The notes beneath the pieces are model-generated. The model was given only the letters and a program-made list of their open reading frames with translations, was not told the origin of the DNA and did no database searches. A program made the position numbers and the translations under genes. From Maylandia zebra (Eukaryota > Chordata > Actinopteri > Cichliformes > Cichlidae), in NCBI RefSeq assembly GCF_041146795.1, contig NC_135175.1, positions 28,737,075 through 28,801,074 on the forward strand: a stretch of 64,000 nucleotides of DNA. The letters run 5' to 3'. Numbering within the stretch: position 1 is the first letter of the stretch; each line of letters opens with the position of its first letter. This document shows positions 50,700-63,564 of this stretch, one piece after another.

Positions 50700-52386
50700 A
50701 CTGGCCTCATAGGGCCCCTCCTGTGCCCCAGATCCTTCCAACCCATCTGGTCATCTACCTCCCTCCATTCTGTCCCTGGTGTCCACAGTATGCAACTCTC
50801 ATTTGTCTTTGGTCCATCGTTTTCCTCCCCGTGTCCACACACTGCACCTGAGACTGCCTTTTTCCAGCAGACAACACATTTGATCCTCCACCCATTCTTA
50901 CTCCCTTCCCTCCTGCCCCAAGTTGGAATCAAAAAGGCTCGTGAGAGCCAGTAAAGACTGATGACCTGATATGAAGTCTGGGAAAATACTGACGGGAAGC
51001 AGTCTTCTCCACAACAGGGGAAGGACCAGCTCCTCAAAAGCACTGGAGAGAAAGGATCAGCTCTCACACAGACTTAAAGCTGTGAGGAGAAGGAACACTT
51101 TATAGCACATAACTTGTGGGCTTGTATATTAATGAAAATCAGACCCCTGGTGAAAAACGCTAACTGGCATTGGTCATAAATGGGTGTCTGGAATAGTGGG
51201 GATACAGGAAATGTTACTATTTTTAAAGTTGTGAAGAACTTTTCATGTTGGACTGTGATTGTGTCTGTTGTTCTTACAGTATGTAAAATAGCACACAAGC
51301 ATTCATCCAGCTATAACATGTTTTTCTTTTGGTACTCATGTTTGCCCTGATGTTAGTTTTATCTTGTAAATTTCATTTTACGTATTTCAGTGATGCTGAC
51401 AGAATTCCCTGTTTTGAAAACTATTCCAAGAGAAAAAATACCTTTATTTATCTGACACAGTTTTATTGTGACGCTCGCGGTTATTCAAATGTTGAAAACA
51501 AAAACAAAAAAAGCATTAACTTGTTTTAGTCACTGTGCCTTACTTTGTCAAAAAACATCCAGCTGTGAGGTTGCATCTCTAGAGTGGATTTTTAGGGAAT
51601 AGTTTAACATGTTGGCAAGATTGATACCACTTCTGATTGTTAAATATGAAGCTACAAGTATCTACTTAGCTAAGCCTAGCGCAAAGACTGGGCACTCTGG
51701 GAAACCACTATCCACCAGCCTGCCTGTTTCTGGGTCAGCCCCTGTTAGCTAATCTATGATGTACACTATGGTAGGTTATGGCAGTGTGGACTGTATCCTG
51801 GCCAGGAGCAAGGACTTCCTAGAGTCACCAGAGATGTTAGTATATTCATTTTTAACCCTTTTTGATAGAAACAGGCTAGCTGTACATATTTCTCTGCTTC
51901 AAATCTTTACGCTACATGAACCTTAAGCTAGCTGTCGTTTCATATTTAACAGATATGTGAGTAGTATCAATCTTCAGATAAAACTCATAGTAAGCGTATT
52001 CCCCTTAATGCCTTGTGAATATTAATTGTTTTCTACTTACAGCTTGAAATTGAACTAGTTGCAGCAAATTGGCTTTTTCTTTTTTAAACAGACAAATCAT
52101 TTCAGAAAATATACCCACTGACACCATGACAAAGCTAAAAATGTACATAATCTGCATGCACAGTTGCTTATAATAAGTATGTGAATGGTAGGTGAAGAAA
52201 ATGATGGAAAGTGCAATAGTGAAAGTGAAAAGTGTACATCAGCAAATACACTGAGCAAGTGTCATAAGAAGCCAAAGGGACCCTGCATCCTGAAAAATTA
52301 TGCATTTACATAAGAGAGAAAAATCATTTTGGCATATCACCCAAAATAATGACTCCTTGAGGCACAATTTTAATTTAACATCTTTT

Positions 52387-52403
52387 ATTTATTTATTTAT
52401 TTA
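52387..52403 (+). promoter_or_regulatory. dpp6: AU-rich element in DPP6 3' UTR
   Basis: Four overlapping ATTTA pentamers in tandem. Such clusters are known to destabilise mRNAs; it is also simply an (ATTT)n repeat, so function is inference. Confidence 0.45.
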
Positions 52404-52901
52404 TTGTTTTGTTTTTTGAATGGCCACTTGTGTTACGCTTCAGTGCATGTTATGAGGTAATTTGCAGCACTATCCCTGATAGCTGAGTCAACATGGTAAT
52501 TTTTGACATCTTGAATGTTCATTACTGGATTGCATAAGTTACATTTCCAGTAGTATTGTGATTGAGATCCCAGTCTCGTCAGCTTGATGTGTAAATGTTA
52601 TTCAAATATCATTTTATTCTAAAAAACATAAAACAAAAAAAAGAAAGAAAGAAAGAAAAGAAAAAACTATTACCTGAGTGTTATTTGTGCATAAAGCATT
52701 TTGGAAGTTACATTTGACTATTCATTTCTGTTCTCCTGTTGCTGTCCTTGAATTAAGTTGAAAGTGGACTTTATTTGTTGCCAATGACAACAAAATTTTT
52801 GTTGATGGCTGTTGAGGACTTTTTTCCCCAGATGCTCAACTTTGTTATCCAAAGCATAGAAGGACATTAATGGCAGACTGTGGCATGAAGGTAAATGTTA
52901 G

Positions 52902-52907
52902 AATAAA
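52902..52907 (+). terminator. dpp6: Polyadenylation signal, DPP6
   Basis: AATAAA 2.2 kb after the stop, followed by T-rich sequence as expected downstream of a cleavage site. Confidence 0.5.
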
Positions 52908-52929
52908 AACTGATATTTTATCAGACTTT

Positions 52930-54416
52930 GTTTTTATTTTATTTTTTGATTGTTGCATCTTGTGACATTTTTTGTGACCTTTTTGTGGATTTTTAAGCTA
53001 TATTAGGGTTTATGGCAACTTGAGAAGTGCAGAACTAAAAACATAATATCCTCTTGTTGAGTGATGATGTAACAGCAACAAGCCTAGACCTCTGCAAATT
53101 CTTACTGGCACCATTCCTGTGCACTATCCCAAACATTTGGACACTTCACAAAAGAATAACAGCAGTGCTAAGATGTCAAAGGGACATTAAGATTAGGATC
53201 AGGTATTTTTTGTAGGGGCTAGTCCAAACTGTGGAACAGTATGTTAATGACTGACCTTTGTGCTGTTGTGCATGGGGTCATCTTAGTTGTTCTGATGGCT
53301 GAAGTTTATCTCTGCCAATGAGGGAAGTTGAGTTATTTTATTTAAAATAACTTAACCCTCAGTCTATATTTTGCCTGTACTAACGTGTTTACATTATGCT
53401 AACAGTAGCTCTCAAGTTAGTCATGAGGTAGTAGACATTACATCTGGATGGTTAAGACTTGCTCTGTTGCAGACATAAACACCTGGAGACATGACTGAGT
53501 AGTCATTCAGTGCATCCATAATTGGTTCATCGCAGGTTGTGAAATCTGTCAGAGAGGGTGCTGTGGCAAAAACCTTGTTTTAGTCACTAGTATACTGCCA
53601 TGGTCTCCCATAGTTTACATAATACTTTAATAGTAGCCCAAGAATTTGGACCATTTCCATCTGTTAGTGCTGCTTAAGTGCTTTTTTGTTTTGGAAACTG
53701 AAGAAGCACGGTCACCCAGAAATGGCCAGTGACATCAGACTGGATAAACACTGGACAGTGATCATTGGTTTGTGGACTATAATTTTGAAGGCTTAAGCTT
53801 GTTAGTTTGCCATCTTGGTTTTTGGGAACCAGACTTGGCACGCCTGAAAATCAGAGGAAACAGTAGACTAATATATTGAGGAGGTATTCAGCAGAAGTTA
53901 GCCACCCCCTAAAGCATGTCCTGCTTTATTGTTTGTTCTAATTTATAAGAAACATTTATAAAATCTGATTTATTTTGGCCACCTGCTGATCATTAAATAA
54001 AACGTGTCCTTGAGGCACTTCAGCTCCAACCTAGAAGCTAGGTTAACCTGTCAAATAATTTACAGTTGATATCTTATTAGATCACATCTAAGTACTTTCA
54101 ACTCAACTCACGAGCTAACTCTTCACTATTTTGAGGGGAACTGAGCCCTGAGCCTGACAGTGTAATAAAATACAGCAACACAACTGTAAACCAAGCTACA
54201 ACATCCACAAAGCACAACATCCATTTAAATCCTGCACTATACCAATATTTATGTTGCCTGCATAAATCTTTCCATTTCAATTCAGCTGTAGTTTACACAG
54301 ATGCACAGTACCACAAATACAAAATCAAACAAGTTAAATTATGTGTAAATATTTTCAAGTCATGATTGAAGCAGCGAATTAGCTGCTGAATAGGAGTGGC
54401 ACTTTGCTAAAATTCA
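52930..54416. other. Intergenic DNA between convergent DPP6 and ggh, including ggh 3' UTR
   Basis: No exon recognised. A minus-strand AATAAA (53969-53974 on the plus strand as TTTATT) could end the ggh transcript about 440 bases after its stop. This would leave about 1 kb between the two 3' ends. Confidence 0.5.
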
Positions 54417-57010
54417 TCAGAAGAAATATATTTGCTCAAAGGCACTTTTAGTCCCAGTGTAAACAGGATTGTAGTTGTATATCAGCGCTTTGCTCTCCCC
54501 CTCCTCAGTTTCAAATTTGTGAAAGTTCTTCCTGGCTGTGGCGAGAGAAAACAATACCAAATTTACACATCACAAGTCACTTGGCATTTTCAGCTACTGA
54601 CCAGTCTACAAGGAAGCAAAAATGATGCTTTCCTACCCTCATTGACAAAGAATTCGGCCATATAGAAGGTGGTCTTGACTGCCGACGGGGAATGGGGAAT
54701 AGAAGGCCGTGTCCATTCAAAAGCATTTTTCTCTGGATGCCACTGTGTCCCGTAAATAGGATAGTCATATGCTGCCAAGAGGTACAGAAAAAAGAAAAAG
54801 AATATTTAAAAAAAAGTGTCCTATTTTGCTAAAAACCTAGTAACATAATGCTGAATTAGACACTCAGTACCTTCCACTGTTGACACAAACTCTACATTTC
54901 CATCTGTGTTTACAGAGAGAACTTTGTAAAACTTCTTCAGTTCCTCATTTGTATTGTAAGTCTGAAAGCAATAGACATGACAGGTTAGTTAGACTGCATT
55001 CAAGCAACTGCCGCTTTTCATCAAGCTGTTGACTCAGTCTAATCTCAGACGATAGAAATGAATGACATACCAACATTCCCAAGCTCCATTTGTGAGAGTT
55101 AACCGTCAGTGGCTCAGAGGCTAGATCTTTCATGAGCTGAGCAGGGAAGCCTTTAAACATCCTGCTGTCTTCAGCTTTTGGGAAGGGAGCATACCTTAAT
55201 GATTAATCAGCAATTTTACAAACAAATAAGCACTCTCTCATTAGCTGTATAAGGTAGTTCATCTAAAGATATGATCCTCAGATAAAGTGTGGTTGGTACA
55301 GGCTTGACATGAAAACTGATCAAGTTTAAAACACAAAGATGGATTTTTAAAGTCTTTACTATTTCAGTCACCTATAATATTTAATTTATTCACTGAAAAA
55401 CTGTTTTAAAATCTAGTTTCATTCATGTTAAGAAAATAAATCTCTTCCTTTCACAGTTTATACTATACCTGCAATGCTGCAAAAAACACCCCAAGAAAAA
55501 CAGGTTACTACCATTTCACAAGTGAGAAGCAAAATGAAAAATGTTTAGTCACACAAAACATACCATTAGTGAAGTTCAGAGGCAATGCCGCGCCGCTCGT
55601 ATTGGTATATGCCAGTATTGTATTTTTGCTTGTTAAATACATCAGCTGTTCAAACCCGAGACAAGTACCCCACACAGGAAAATAGTCGCCACGCTTGTTT
55701 GCCTGAAAATAATTCACACTCTTTGTTATGACACTTTGTAATGACAGTGTTGGTGTTGCCCTAAAACATGATAATCAGTGTTGATCCAGGGCTGTCACGG
55801 AGACTGATCAATCACATTTTTATGATGTAGCAACTCTGCAGTTTGGGTGAAAAGGCCGCACGTAGGAGAAGTTAAATTTCAGGCTTTCTCACAGATCAGC
55901 TATACAGATATTGGTGTTTCCAACACAAAGCTTTTTCTTTTCTTTTTAAACTTAACTAAAGTTAATTAATTTAAATATTTTCACCTTTACTTTTGATTTT
56001 GGTTTAGTCTTTATTAGTTTACGTGGGATTTGTCACTTCATCATACTTCCATGATTTATCATTTACAATCCTGAGCTACAAAGCAATGGCATCACACCAA
56101 GGAACTGTTCATTAGATTCAAGCAGAATCTGCACAGATTCTAGCAGTGTGTCATGATAAAAAAATTTTAATTATTATTTTTATTAATAGTGTCTTGCCTG
56201 AGTAAGTCTTCATGTACGTTAGCAGTGCTCATTCCTAAATGTCTTTGTATGACCATGTGTAAATAAAAATAAAACCATACAGCTAAAACAATAATCTGTT
56301 CTTAATCCTTAACGGACTGCATGTTACGGATTTTCAGTCAGATGCAAAAACAGTATCTTAATATTTACGTAACTTATAATAATATATTTACACTACAATT
56401 TAAAATCCAGAGCGGGTATTTGTCAGTTGACCAGTTTAGCGTTGAACAAACCAACACACCGCCTAGCTCCAGCCATCATTATTTTAGTCTTCCAAACAAC
56501 ATAATATGATGCTATAGCAGCAACACCAACAACCGGCTGTCAGATCCACCCTTATTAATATACATCATAATGAGCATCATTAAACAGATAAAAGTATTTT
56601 CAACCTTTACCTCAATAGCGAGCTCATAAAAGATTTTAGCAGCCCTTTCATAACCAGATGAGACGATGCTGACACCGCCGCCTGGGTAAAGGATCCTGTA
56701 AACAAAGAAAACTGAGTCAAAATTAAAGAAGAAAATGAGAAACATGAAATAAGATAAATATACCATAAAATCTGATATGTTGCGGTTTTAAATGAGATAT
56801 TTTTACGTGGATGCACCAATTATGCAGGCAGTGCTGATCAATTAAAAAATACTAGTAATACTAACAACAATGTATTAAAAATGCATCTATCTAAATGAAT
56901 GATTAGATTAGATTAGATTAGATAGAACTTTATTAATCCCTCGGGTGGGTTCCTCTGGGAAATTCGATTTCCAAAAAAGCACAGCACCGACAGAAGTTAC
57001 AGAGTTACAG

Positions 57011-57049
<39 letters not shown>

Positions 57050-57095
57050 TATATAGATATATATAGATATATATATATATATATATATATATAAT

Positions 57096-57132
<37 letters not shown>

Positions 57133-60100
57133 AATACAGAGACAATATAAATAAAATATACGAAGGGGATAAATAGAATAAATAGGAATAAAAATAAAAA
57201 TACAAGTGAATTGCACATTTCAAGTATTGAGTCTATTGCACCGTTGACTATTTACAAAAGTATTGCACAAAAGGTATTGCACAGTGAGGTGAAGAGGCAC
57301 TACAGCTTAGTTGTTCCCCCCTCCTTTGTCCTCCTGTTTCCCCTCCCTCTCCCCTCCAGAGAGGAGTTAAACAGTCTGATGGCGTTTGGGACAAAGGAGT
57401 TTTTAAGTCTGTTAGTTCTTGTCTTGGGGAGAAGCAACCTGTCACTGAACAGACTCTTCTGGTTGTTTATGGCCGTGTGCAGAGGATGTCTGGCATTGTC
57501 CATAATGTCCATCAGTTTCTTTAATGTCCTTTTCTCTGCCACTGTCACCAGAGTGTCCAGCTTCATGCCGACCACAGAGCTAGCCCTCCTGATCAGTTTC
57601 TCCAGCCTGGATGAGTCCTTCTTTGCTGTGCTGCTCCCCCAGCACACCACAGCATAGAAAAGTACTCCAGCAACCACCGACTGGTAAAACATCCTCAGGA
57701 GCTTCCTGCAGATGTTAAAAGACCTCAGCCTCCTGAGGAAGTACAGTCGGCTTTGGGCTTTTTTATACAGGTGCTCTGTGTTGCATGACCAGTCCAGTTT
57801 ATTGTCCACCCACAGCCCGAGGTACTTGTACTTGTTGACCACCTCCACCTCCTCCCCCTCTATCTGAACCGGCAGTGGACCTTCTCTGGACCTCCTGAAG
57901 TCCACAACCAGTTCCTTAGTCTTTGAGGTGTTGAGTTGCAGGTGGTTTGTGTGACTCCATGCGACAAAGTTCCTCACCAGACTTCTGTACTCCTCTTCCT
58001 GATCATCCCAGATACACCCCATGATGGCTGTGTCGTCTGCAAACTTCTGAATGTGGCATAATTCAGAGTTGTAGCAGAAGTCAGAGGTGTACAGGGTGAA
58101 GAGAAGAGGGGACAGCACAGTTCCCTGTGGTGCTCCTGTGCTGCTGACCACAGTGTCAGACGTGATGTCCTTCAGCCTGACGTACTGTGGTCTGTCGGTG
58201 AGGTAGTCGGAGATCCAAGCCACCAGGCAGGGGTCCACCTCCATCCTGTTCAGTTTTTCTTGAAGCATACAGGGCCGGATGGTATTAAAGGCACTGGAAA
58301 AGTCAAGAAACAGGATCCTGACCGTGCCTTTTCCCCCATCCAGGTGTGAGTGGGCTCTGTGTAGGAGGTACAGGATGGCATCCTCCACTCCGACACCCGC
58401 CTTGTATGCAAACTGTAGTGGGTCCTGGGCATGTTGTACCTGTGGTCGGAGGAGGTTGAGGAAGAGCCGCTCTAGAGTCTTCATAAGATGTGACGTCAGT
58501 GCCACCGGTCGGAAGTCATTCAGCTCATTGGGCCGGTTCTTTTTGGGGACTGGGACGATGCAGGATGTCTTCCATAGGGCGGGCACTCTCCCCAGTCGCA
58601 GACTGAGGTTGAAGACTCGTTGTAGCGGCTCCCCAAGTTCAGCAGCACACGCCTTTAGCATCCTAGGACACACCTTGTCTGGGCCTGCTGCCTTTCTGGG
58701 GCGAAGCTTCCTCAGTTGTCTCCTGACCTGATCCACTGTGACACTGGGAGATGTTTGGGAGGAGGGGAGGGGGGGAGATGTCTTGCTGCTGAGAGAGGGA
58801 TTGGAGGAGGGGGGTGTCATGGTGTCAGGAAGGGGGGGAAGCGAGGGAGGTAGGAGAGTGGGGATTGGACTCTGTAGTGAAGGTGAGGGTGGGGGGGTTG
58901 TGGGCTGGTCAAACCTGTTGAAGAAGTTGTTAAGTTCGTTTGCCTTCTCCACAGTCCCCCCCACTGTGCTTTTCTTGGTGTTGTGGCCTGTGATGGTTTT
59001 CACACCATTCCAGACCCCCCTCATGTTGTTCCTCTCCAACTTCTGCTCCACCTTCCTCCTGTAGGTGTCCTTTGCTTCCCTCAGGCAGCGTTTCACCTCC
59101 CGCTGTGCTGCCTTCATCTCCTCCTTCACTTTGCTCCTGAAAGCCTTCTTCTTCATGTTGAGGACAGCTTTGACTTCCTGTGTTACCCACGGTTTGTTAT
59201 TAGGATAACACCGTACCGTCTTAGCAGGGGCGACCGTGTCCACACAAAAGTTGAGGTAGTCTGTAAGACAGTGTGTCGCCCCCTCTATGTCCTCACCATG
59301 TGGGCTCAGGAGCACATCCCAGTCTGTGTTGTCATAACAGTCCCTCAGAGCATCCTCCTTTTCTGGGGTCCATCTCCGGATGGAGCGCGTTGTGACCGGC
59401 TGCCTTTGGACGAGGGGTGTGTATTGTGGCTGTAGGTAAACCAGGTTGTGGTCTGACTTCCCTAGTGGGGGGAGGGGGGTGGCTCTGTATGCATCTCTCA
59501 CATTAGCATACAGTAGGTCAATTGTCCTGTTGCTCCTTGTGGGACAATTCACAAACTGGTGAAAAGCAGCCAGAGTAGAGTCCAGTGTGGCATGGTTAAA
59601 GTCTCCAGATATAATAATGAAAGCCTCGGGGTTTTGTGTCTGAAGTCTTGCTGTGACTGTGTGTATTTTCTCACAGGCAGCTGTTGTGTCGGCCCTCGGA
59701 GGGATGTAAACACACACACACAGATCACATGACTGAACTCCCGAGGTAGATAATATGGCCGCAAGCTAACAGCTAGCAGCTCCAGGTCCGGACGGCATAC
59801 CGAAACTTTAACGGAGACGTGTCCAGGGTTACAGTATCTGTTGTTAACGTAGACAATGAGTCCCCCACCTCTGCTTTTTCCGCTGGCCTGCGTGTCCCTA
59901 TCGGCTCTCACGGATGTGAAACCGCATAGGTCTACGTTAGCCTGCGGCGTTAGCTCGGTTAGCCACGTCTCCGTGAAGATAAACAAGCTGCACTCACGGT
60001 ATAGTCTGTGGTTGTTCAGAGCGCACAGTTCATCAATCTTATTCTGTAACGAGTTCACGTTGCCCATGATCACTGTCGGGATTGATGGTTTGAATCGCCT

Positions 60101-61481
60101 CCGGTGATCCGCTCTCCTCGCTCCAGCTTTGCAGCCTCTGTAGCTCCTCTTTAGCTCGGCCGGGATGTTGTGTCGCATGCCGGTCTGTCCCTTTGTTTTT
60201 AGTGCCAGCAGCTCCGCTCTCGAATAGATGAAGGAACTGGTTCCAGAAGTTTTAAAAAGTGCATTATCCATCTTGTATCGCTATATCTAAGAGGTATAAG
60301 TAGAGGAAGGTGAAAAAAAGTTTGAAAAGCCTAGTCTAAAAAAGTTAAAGTTAACAAAAAAGGTGCGGTGTTGCAGAGCTACTTGGAAAGGCTGCCGTCA
60401 CTCCAGCGCCATCTTAGATGGATAAGGACTGAAAAAAATATATTTATTTAATCTATAATTATTGATATATAACTCACATACCTAGCAATTAATCACCATC
60501 AACTTATGGTAAACTCTTCTTCTTTCAGCTCTTCCCTTTAGGGCTCACTATAGCAGATCACCTGCCTTCAATTGACGTTAGCCCTTGTACCCTTACAGCA
60601 AACTCCTAATCAAAATGGTTCGTTGGTTCTCAGCTCAGCGTATTGTCTTTTTGTTAGTGCCAACATCTATAAACCATGTATCAACAGAGGACACTGCTGC
60701 TCACTGATCGCAACCTGTCTTCTTAACCTAGCTTGAATAAGGCTTTCCCATATTTTCATGCAATGACTCAGCATCTTTATCCCTCTGTAGTTACTCATCC
60801 AGTATAGATCCAATCACACCTTTTATTGTTTGTGAAAAGCCCTAAATCCACCAAACAGGGCTCCAACTGTCTAACTGTATATGTACTGACCCATTGATTG
60901 AGTTGAACAGTGTCTTATAGTCTTCCAGTGTCTGGTTTATCCTGCAGAAGCAATAAGTTCAATGCAAACACACTGGGTTAGACACACGCCATTACGCAAC
61001 ACCTCCTCTTATAAAAGTGTGACAAAGTATGCAGTCAGATAATAACATGCAGAGGTAATGTCGGCAGATGATAACAGCTCACATGACAGGTACAACTCTA
61101 GCTCCTGCTGACTCCAGGAACTTCACATAGGAGGCAGCTATGTAAGCTGTTTGGCTAGGTTGGGGTAAATAAACGTCCTGTGCCAGTACACCTGTTGGAA
61201 CAAAAACACAGCGCACATGTCCTTCTGTTATAATGCTGGCATTTTCCATAGTGATACAAAAACAGCAAAAAGTTTACTGTGTTACGGCAGGTTTAGTGTA
61301 ACTGTCGCCCGATGCTTCCCAAGTGTAAAGCTGCAAGTTAGCTTAGATAACAGTTGTAGTAAATATCGTTTTAATAACGCCTTAACTTACCTATTATGGG
61401 TTTTTCGTTTTGTCTATCAGTCTGGGCTGATAAATAAAATGGCAAACTGGAAAGAAAGACGCACAGCAAGAGCAAGCACAT
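54417..61481 (-). CDS. ggh: Gamma-glutamyl hydrolase, complete, nine exons
   Basis: Exons in transcript order: 61391-61481, 61083-61191, 60891-60941, 56611-56695, 55564-55702, 55071-55174, 54871-54961, 54637-54771, 54417-54535. They sum to 924 bases: 307 residues plus stop, close to the 318 of the human enzyme. All junctions are GT-AG and in phase. The protein opens with a hydrophobic signal peptide ([19 protein letters not shown]). The class-I glutamine-amidotransferase-like fold shows [37 protein letters not shown], the nucleophile Cys126 in WGTCLGFEQ, and His235 in [12 protein letters not shown]. Sequons NQT, NTS and NFT suggest glycosylation. Known role: lysosomal or secreted enzyme that trims poly-gamma-glutamate chains from folates and antifolates. 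Intron 3 (56696-60890) is inflated by a LINE. The gene converges on DPP6. Confidence 0.97.
56696..56903 (-). other. ggh: ggh intron 3 between exon 4 and the inserted LINE
   Basis: AT-rich intron sequence with the acceptor TTTACAG next to exon 4. Confidence 0.7.
57015..57134. repeat. TA/CA microsatellite in LINE 3' UTR
   Basis: TA stretches with GATA interruptions, a short CA block and TA again. Confidence 0.93.
57300..59717 (-). pseudogene. LINE endonuclease C-terminus plus reverse transcriptase
   Basis: About 805 codons without a stop. N-terminal part: the end of an AP-like endonuclease with [12 protein letters not shown] and [10 protein letters not shown], holding the conserved Asp/Asn and Asp-His residues. 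Then [62 protein letters not shown] and the catalytic FADDTA. Then the thumb region ([28 protein letters not shown]), [10 protein letters not shown] and the C-terminal PLHTAINNQ...[11 protein letters not shown]. The frame has no natural start: its upstream half continues in another frame (59549-60271). Catalytic residues are intact. Confidence 0.88.
59549..60271 (-). pseudogene. LINE endonuclease N-terminal part, out of frame with the rest
   Basis: Starts [13 protein letters not shown]; residues about 65-170 contain [28 protein letters not shown] (the metal-binding Glu of AP-like endonucleases) and [15 protein letters not shown]. The meaningful reading ends at about 59715, where the protein should continue in the frame of 57300-59717. 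The remaining codons to 59549 are out of frame. Confidence 0.85.
60413..60890 (-). other. ggh: ggh intron 3, 5' part
   Basis: Intron sequence between exon 3 (donor GTCAGT just below 60891) and the LINE. Nothing else recognised. Confidence 0.65.
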
Positions 61482-61554
61482 GTTTCTAGTTTTGAAAAAG
61501 GTCTTCTCGGGTAAAAGAAATGCTATTAAACAGTTTTTATGCCAGAAAAAGTCT

Positions 61555-61690
61555 TCGACATATACTTATCAACGAGCCGCGCGTAGCTACCGCAGTCATT
61601 GGTAGCTACTTAAAGCGGTACCGCCCACTTTTTATACGCATACAGCTACGTAAAAACCGGATTGTCTTCTTCAAAATAAAAGCACCCCTC
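61555..61690 (-). promoter_or_regulatory. ggh: Probable ggh core promoter
   Basis: Upstream of the ggh ATG on the minus strand stand GTATAAAAAG (TATA-like, about 61628-61637) directly followed by GTGGGCGGT (GC-box-like), with GGGAGGGGTG further upstream. The segment is also richer in CpG than its surroundings. Distance to the ATG (about 150 bases) suits a short 5' UTR. Inference from sequence only. Confidence 0.45.
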
Positions 61691-61785
61691 CCGCCTGGAA
61701 CTATCTGTTAATAATAACCCACCGAATAAATAAATAAATGATTACTTCCTCCAGTGCTCAAGCACTAAATTACGCCAAAAACATG

Positions 61786-61789
<4 letters not shown>

Positions 61790-61834
<45 letters not shown>

Positions 61835-61837
61835 TAT

Positions 61838-61874
<37 letters not shown>
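61790..61874. repeat. Compound (TA)n(CA)n(TG)n microsatellite
   Basis: About 36 bases TA, a short CA stretch, then about 35 bases TG, between ggh and apod. Confidence 0.95.
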
Positions 61875-61875
<1 letters not shown>

Positions 61876-62231
61876 CTTTGTTTTGCTTTCTCTGACAGCC
61901 TTCAGCGGCAAATAGGATTCATTCTGGCCAGTCATAATTTTGCCACTATAAACTAAAAGTAAAAATCTAAGTGAATAAACATATTTAACTGCATCCCAGT
62001 TTGACAGCATTTAAAGTTGTATTCATGCTGTTAGATGGATGATATTCTATTTTTAGTCAAATTAAACACCTTTACACAATAAGCTAATACTGAAAAGGTG
62101 GAAAAAGTGAACAAACTTCGCCAGAATGCAACAAAAGAGTCATGCATCGAAGAGTAGCTTAGCTTCTATTAAGTGTTTGCATTTTATTTATCATATTCTG
62201 TAATTTTATCAACACATTTATATCATAGTCC

Positions 62232-62373
62232 TAGGGCAGCTGTGGCTACAACTGTAGCTTGCCTCCACCAGTGTATGAATGTGAGAGTGAATGAATAGTG
62301 GAATTGTAAAGCGCTTTGAGGGCCCCAAAAAGCGCTATATAAATGCAATCCATTATTATTATTATTATTATTA
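62232..62373 (+). repeat. 5'-truncated tRNA-headed SINE-like repeat
   Basis: Contains GGCAGCTGTGGCTACAACTG, GCTTGCCTCCACCAGTGT, GTAAAGCGCTTTGAGGGCC and an (ATT)n tail. Same family as 38896-39213, in plus orientation and lacking the head. Confidence 0.68.
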
Positions 62374-62436
62374 CAGCTCAAACAGGTAATCAGCACTTTG
62401 TAGTTTTTTAGTTCAATTTTTAGAGGTCAGATAAGG

Positions 62437-63564
<1,128 letters not shown>

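Larger units (their letters stand above)
50700..52925 (+). other. dpp6: Probable DPP6 3' UTR
   Basis: Sequence after the DPP6 stop without further exons. It carries an AU-rich element at 52387-52403 and a canonical AATAAA at 52902-52907, after which cleavage would fall at about 52920-52930. UTR length is inferred from the first well-placed signal; shorter or longer forms are possible. Confidence 0.55.
56904..60412 (-). mobile_element. Nearly full-length LINE (CR1/L2/Rex1 group) in ggh intron 3
   Basis: Minus-strand element of about 3.5 kb. The 5' end, near 60412, reads AAGATGGCGCTGGAGTGACG, a typical LINE start, followed by a short 5' UTR and ATG at 60269-60271. One long protein region with endonuclease then reverse transcriptase covers 60271-57300. 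The 3' UTR ends GAGGGATTAATAAAGTTCTA followed by a (TCTAA)n tail at 56904-56925, the short tandem tail usual in this group. The TA microsatellite at 57015-57134 lies in its 3' UTR. The reading frame is broken once (near 59710-59722). Clade assignment within the CR1/L2/Rex1 group is from memory of conserved motifs. Confidence 0.88.

Noticed and set aside
57015..57134. Possible clustered regular repeats
   Set aside because: Simple TA/CA microsatellite without spacers; no CRISPR-like array exists in the window.
58279..59435. Plus-strand open frames of 100-150 codons
   Set aside because: Antisense shadows of the LINE reverse transcriptase.
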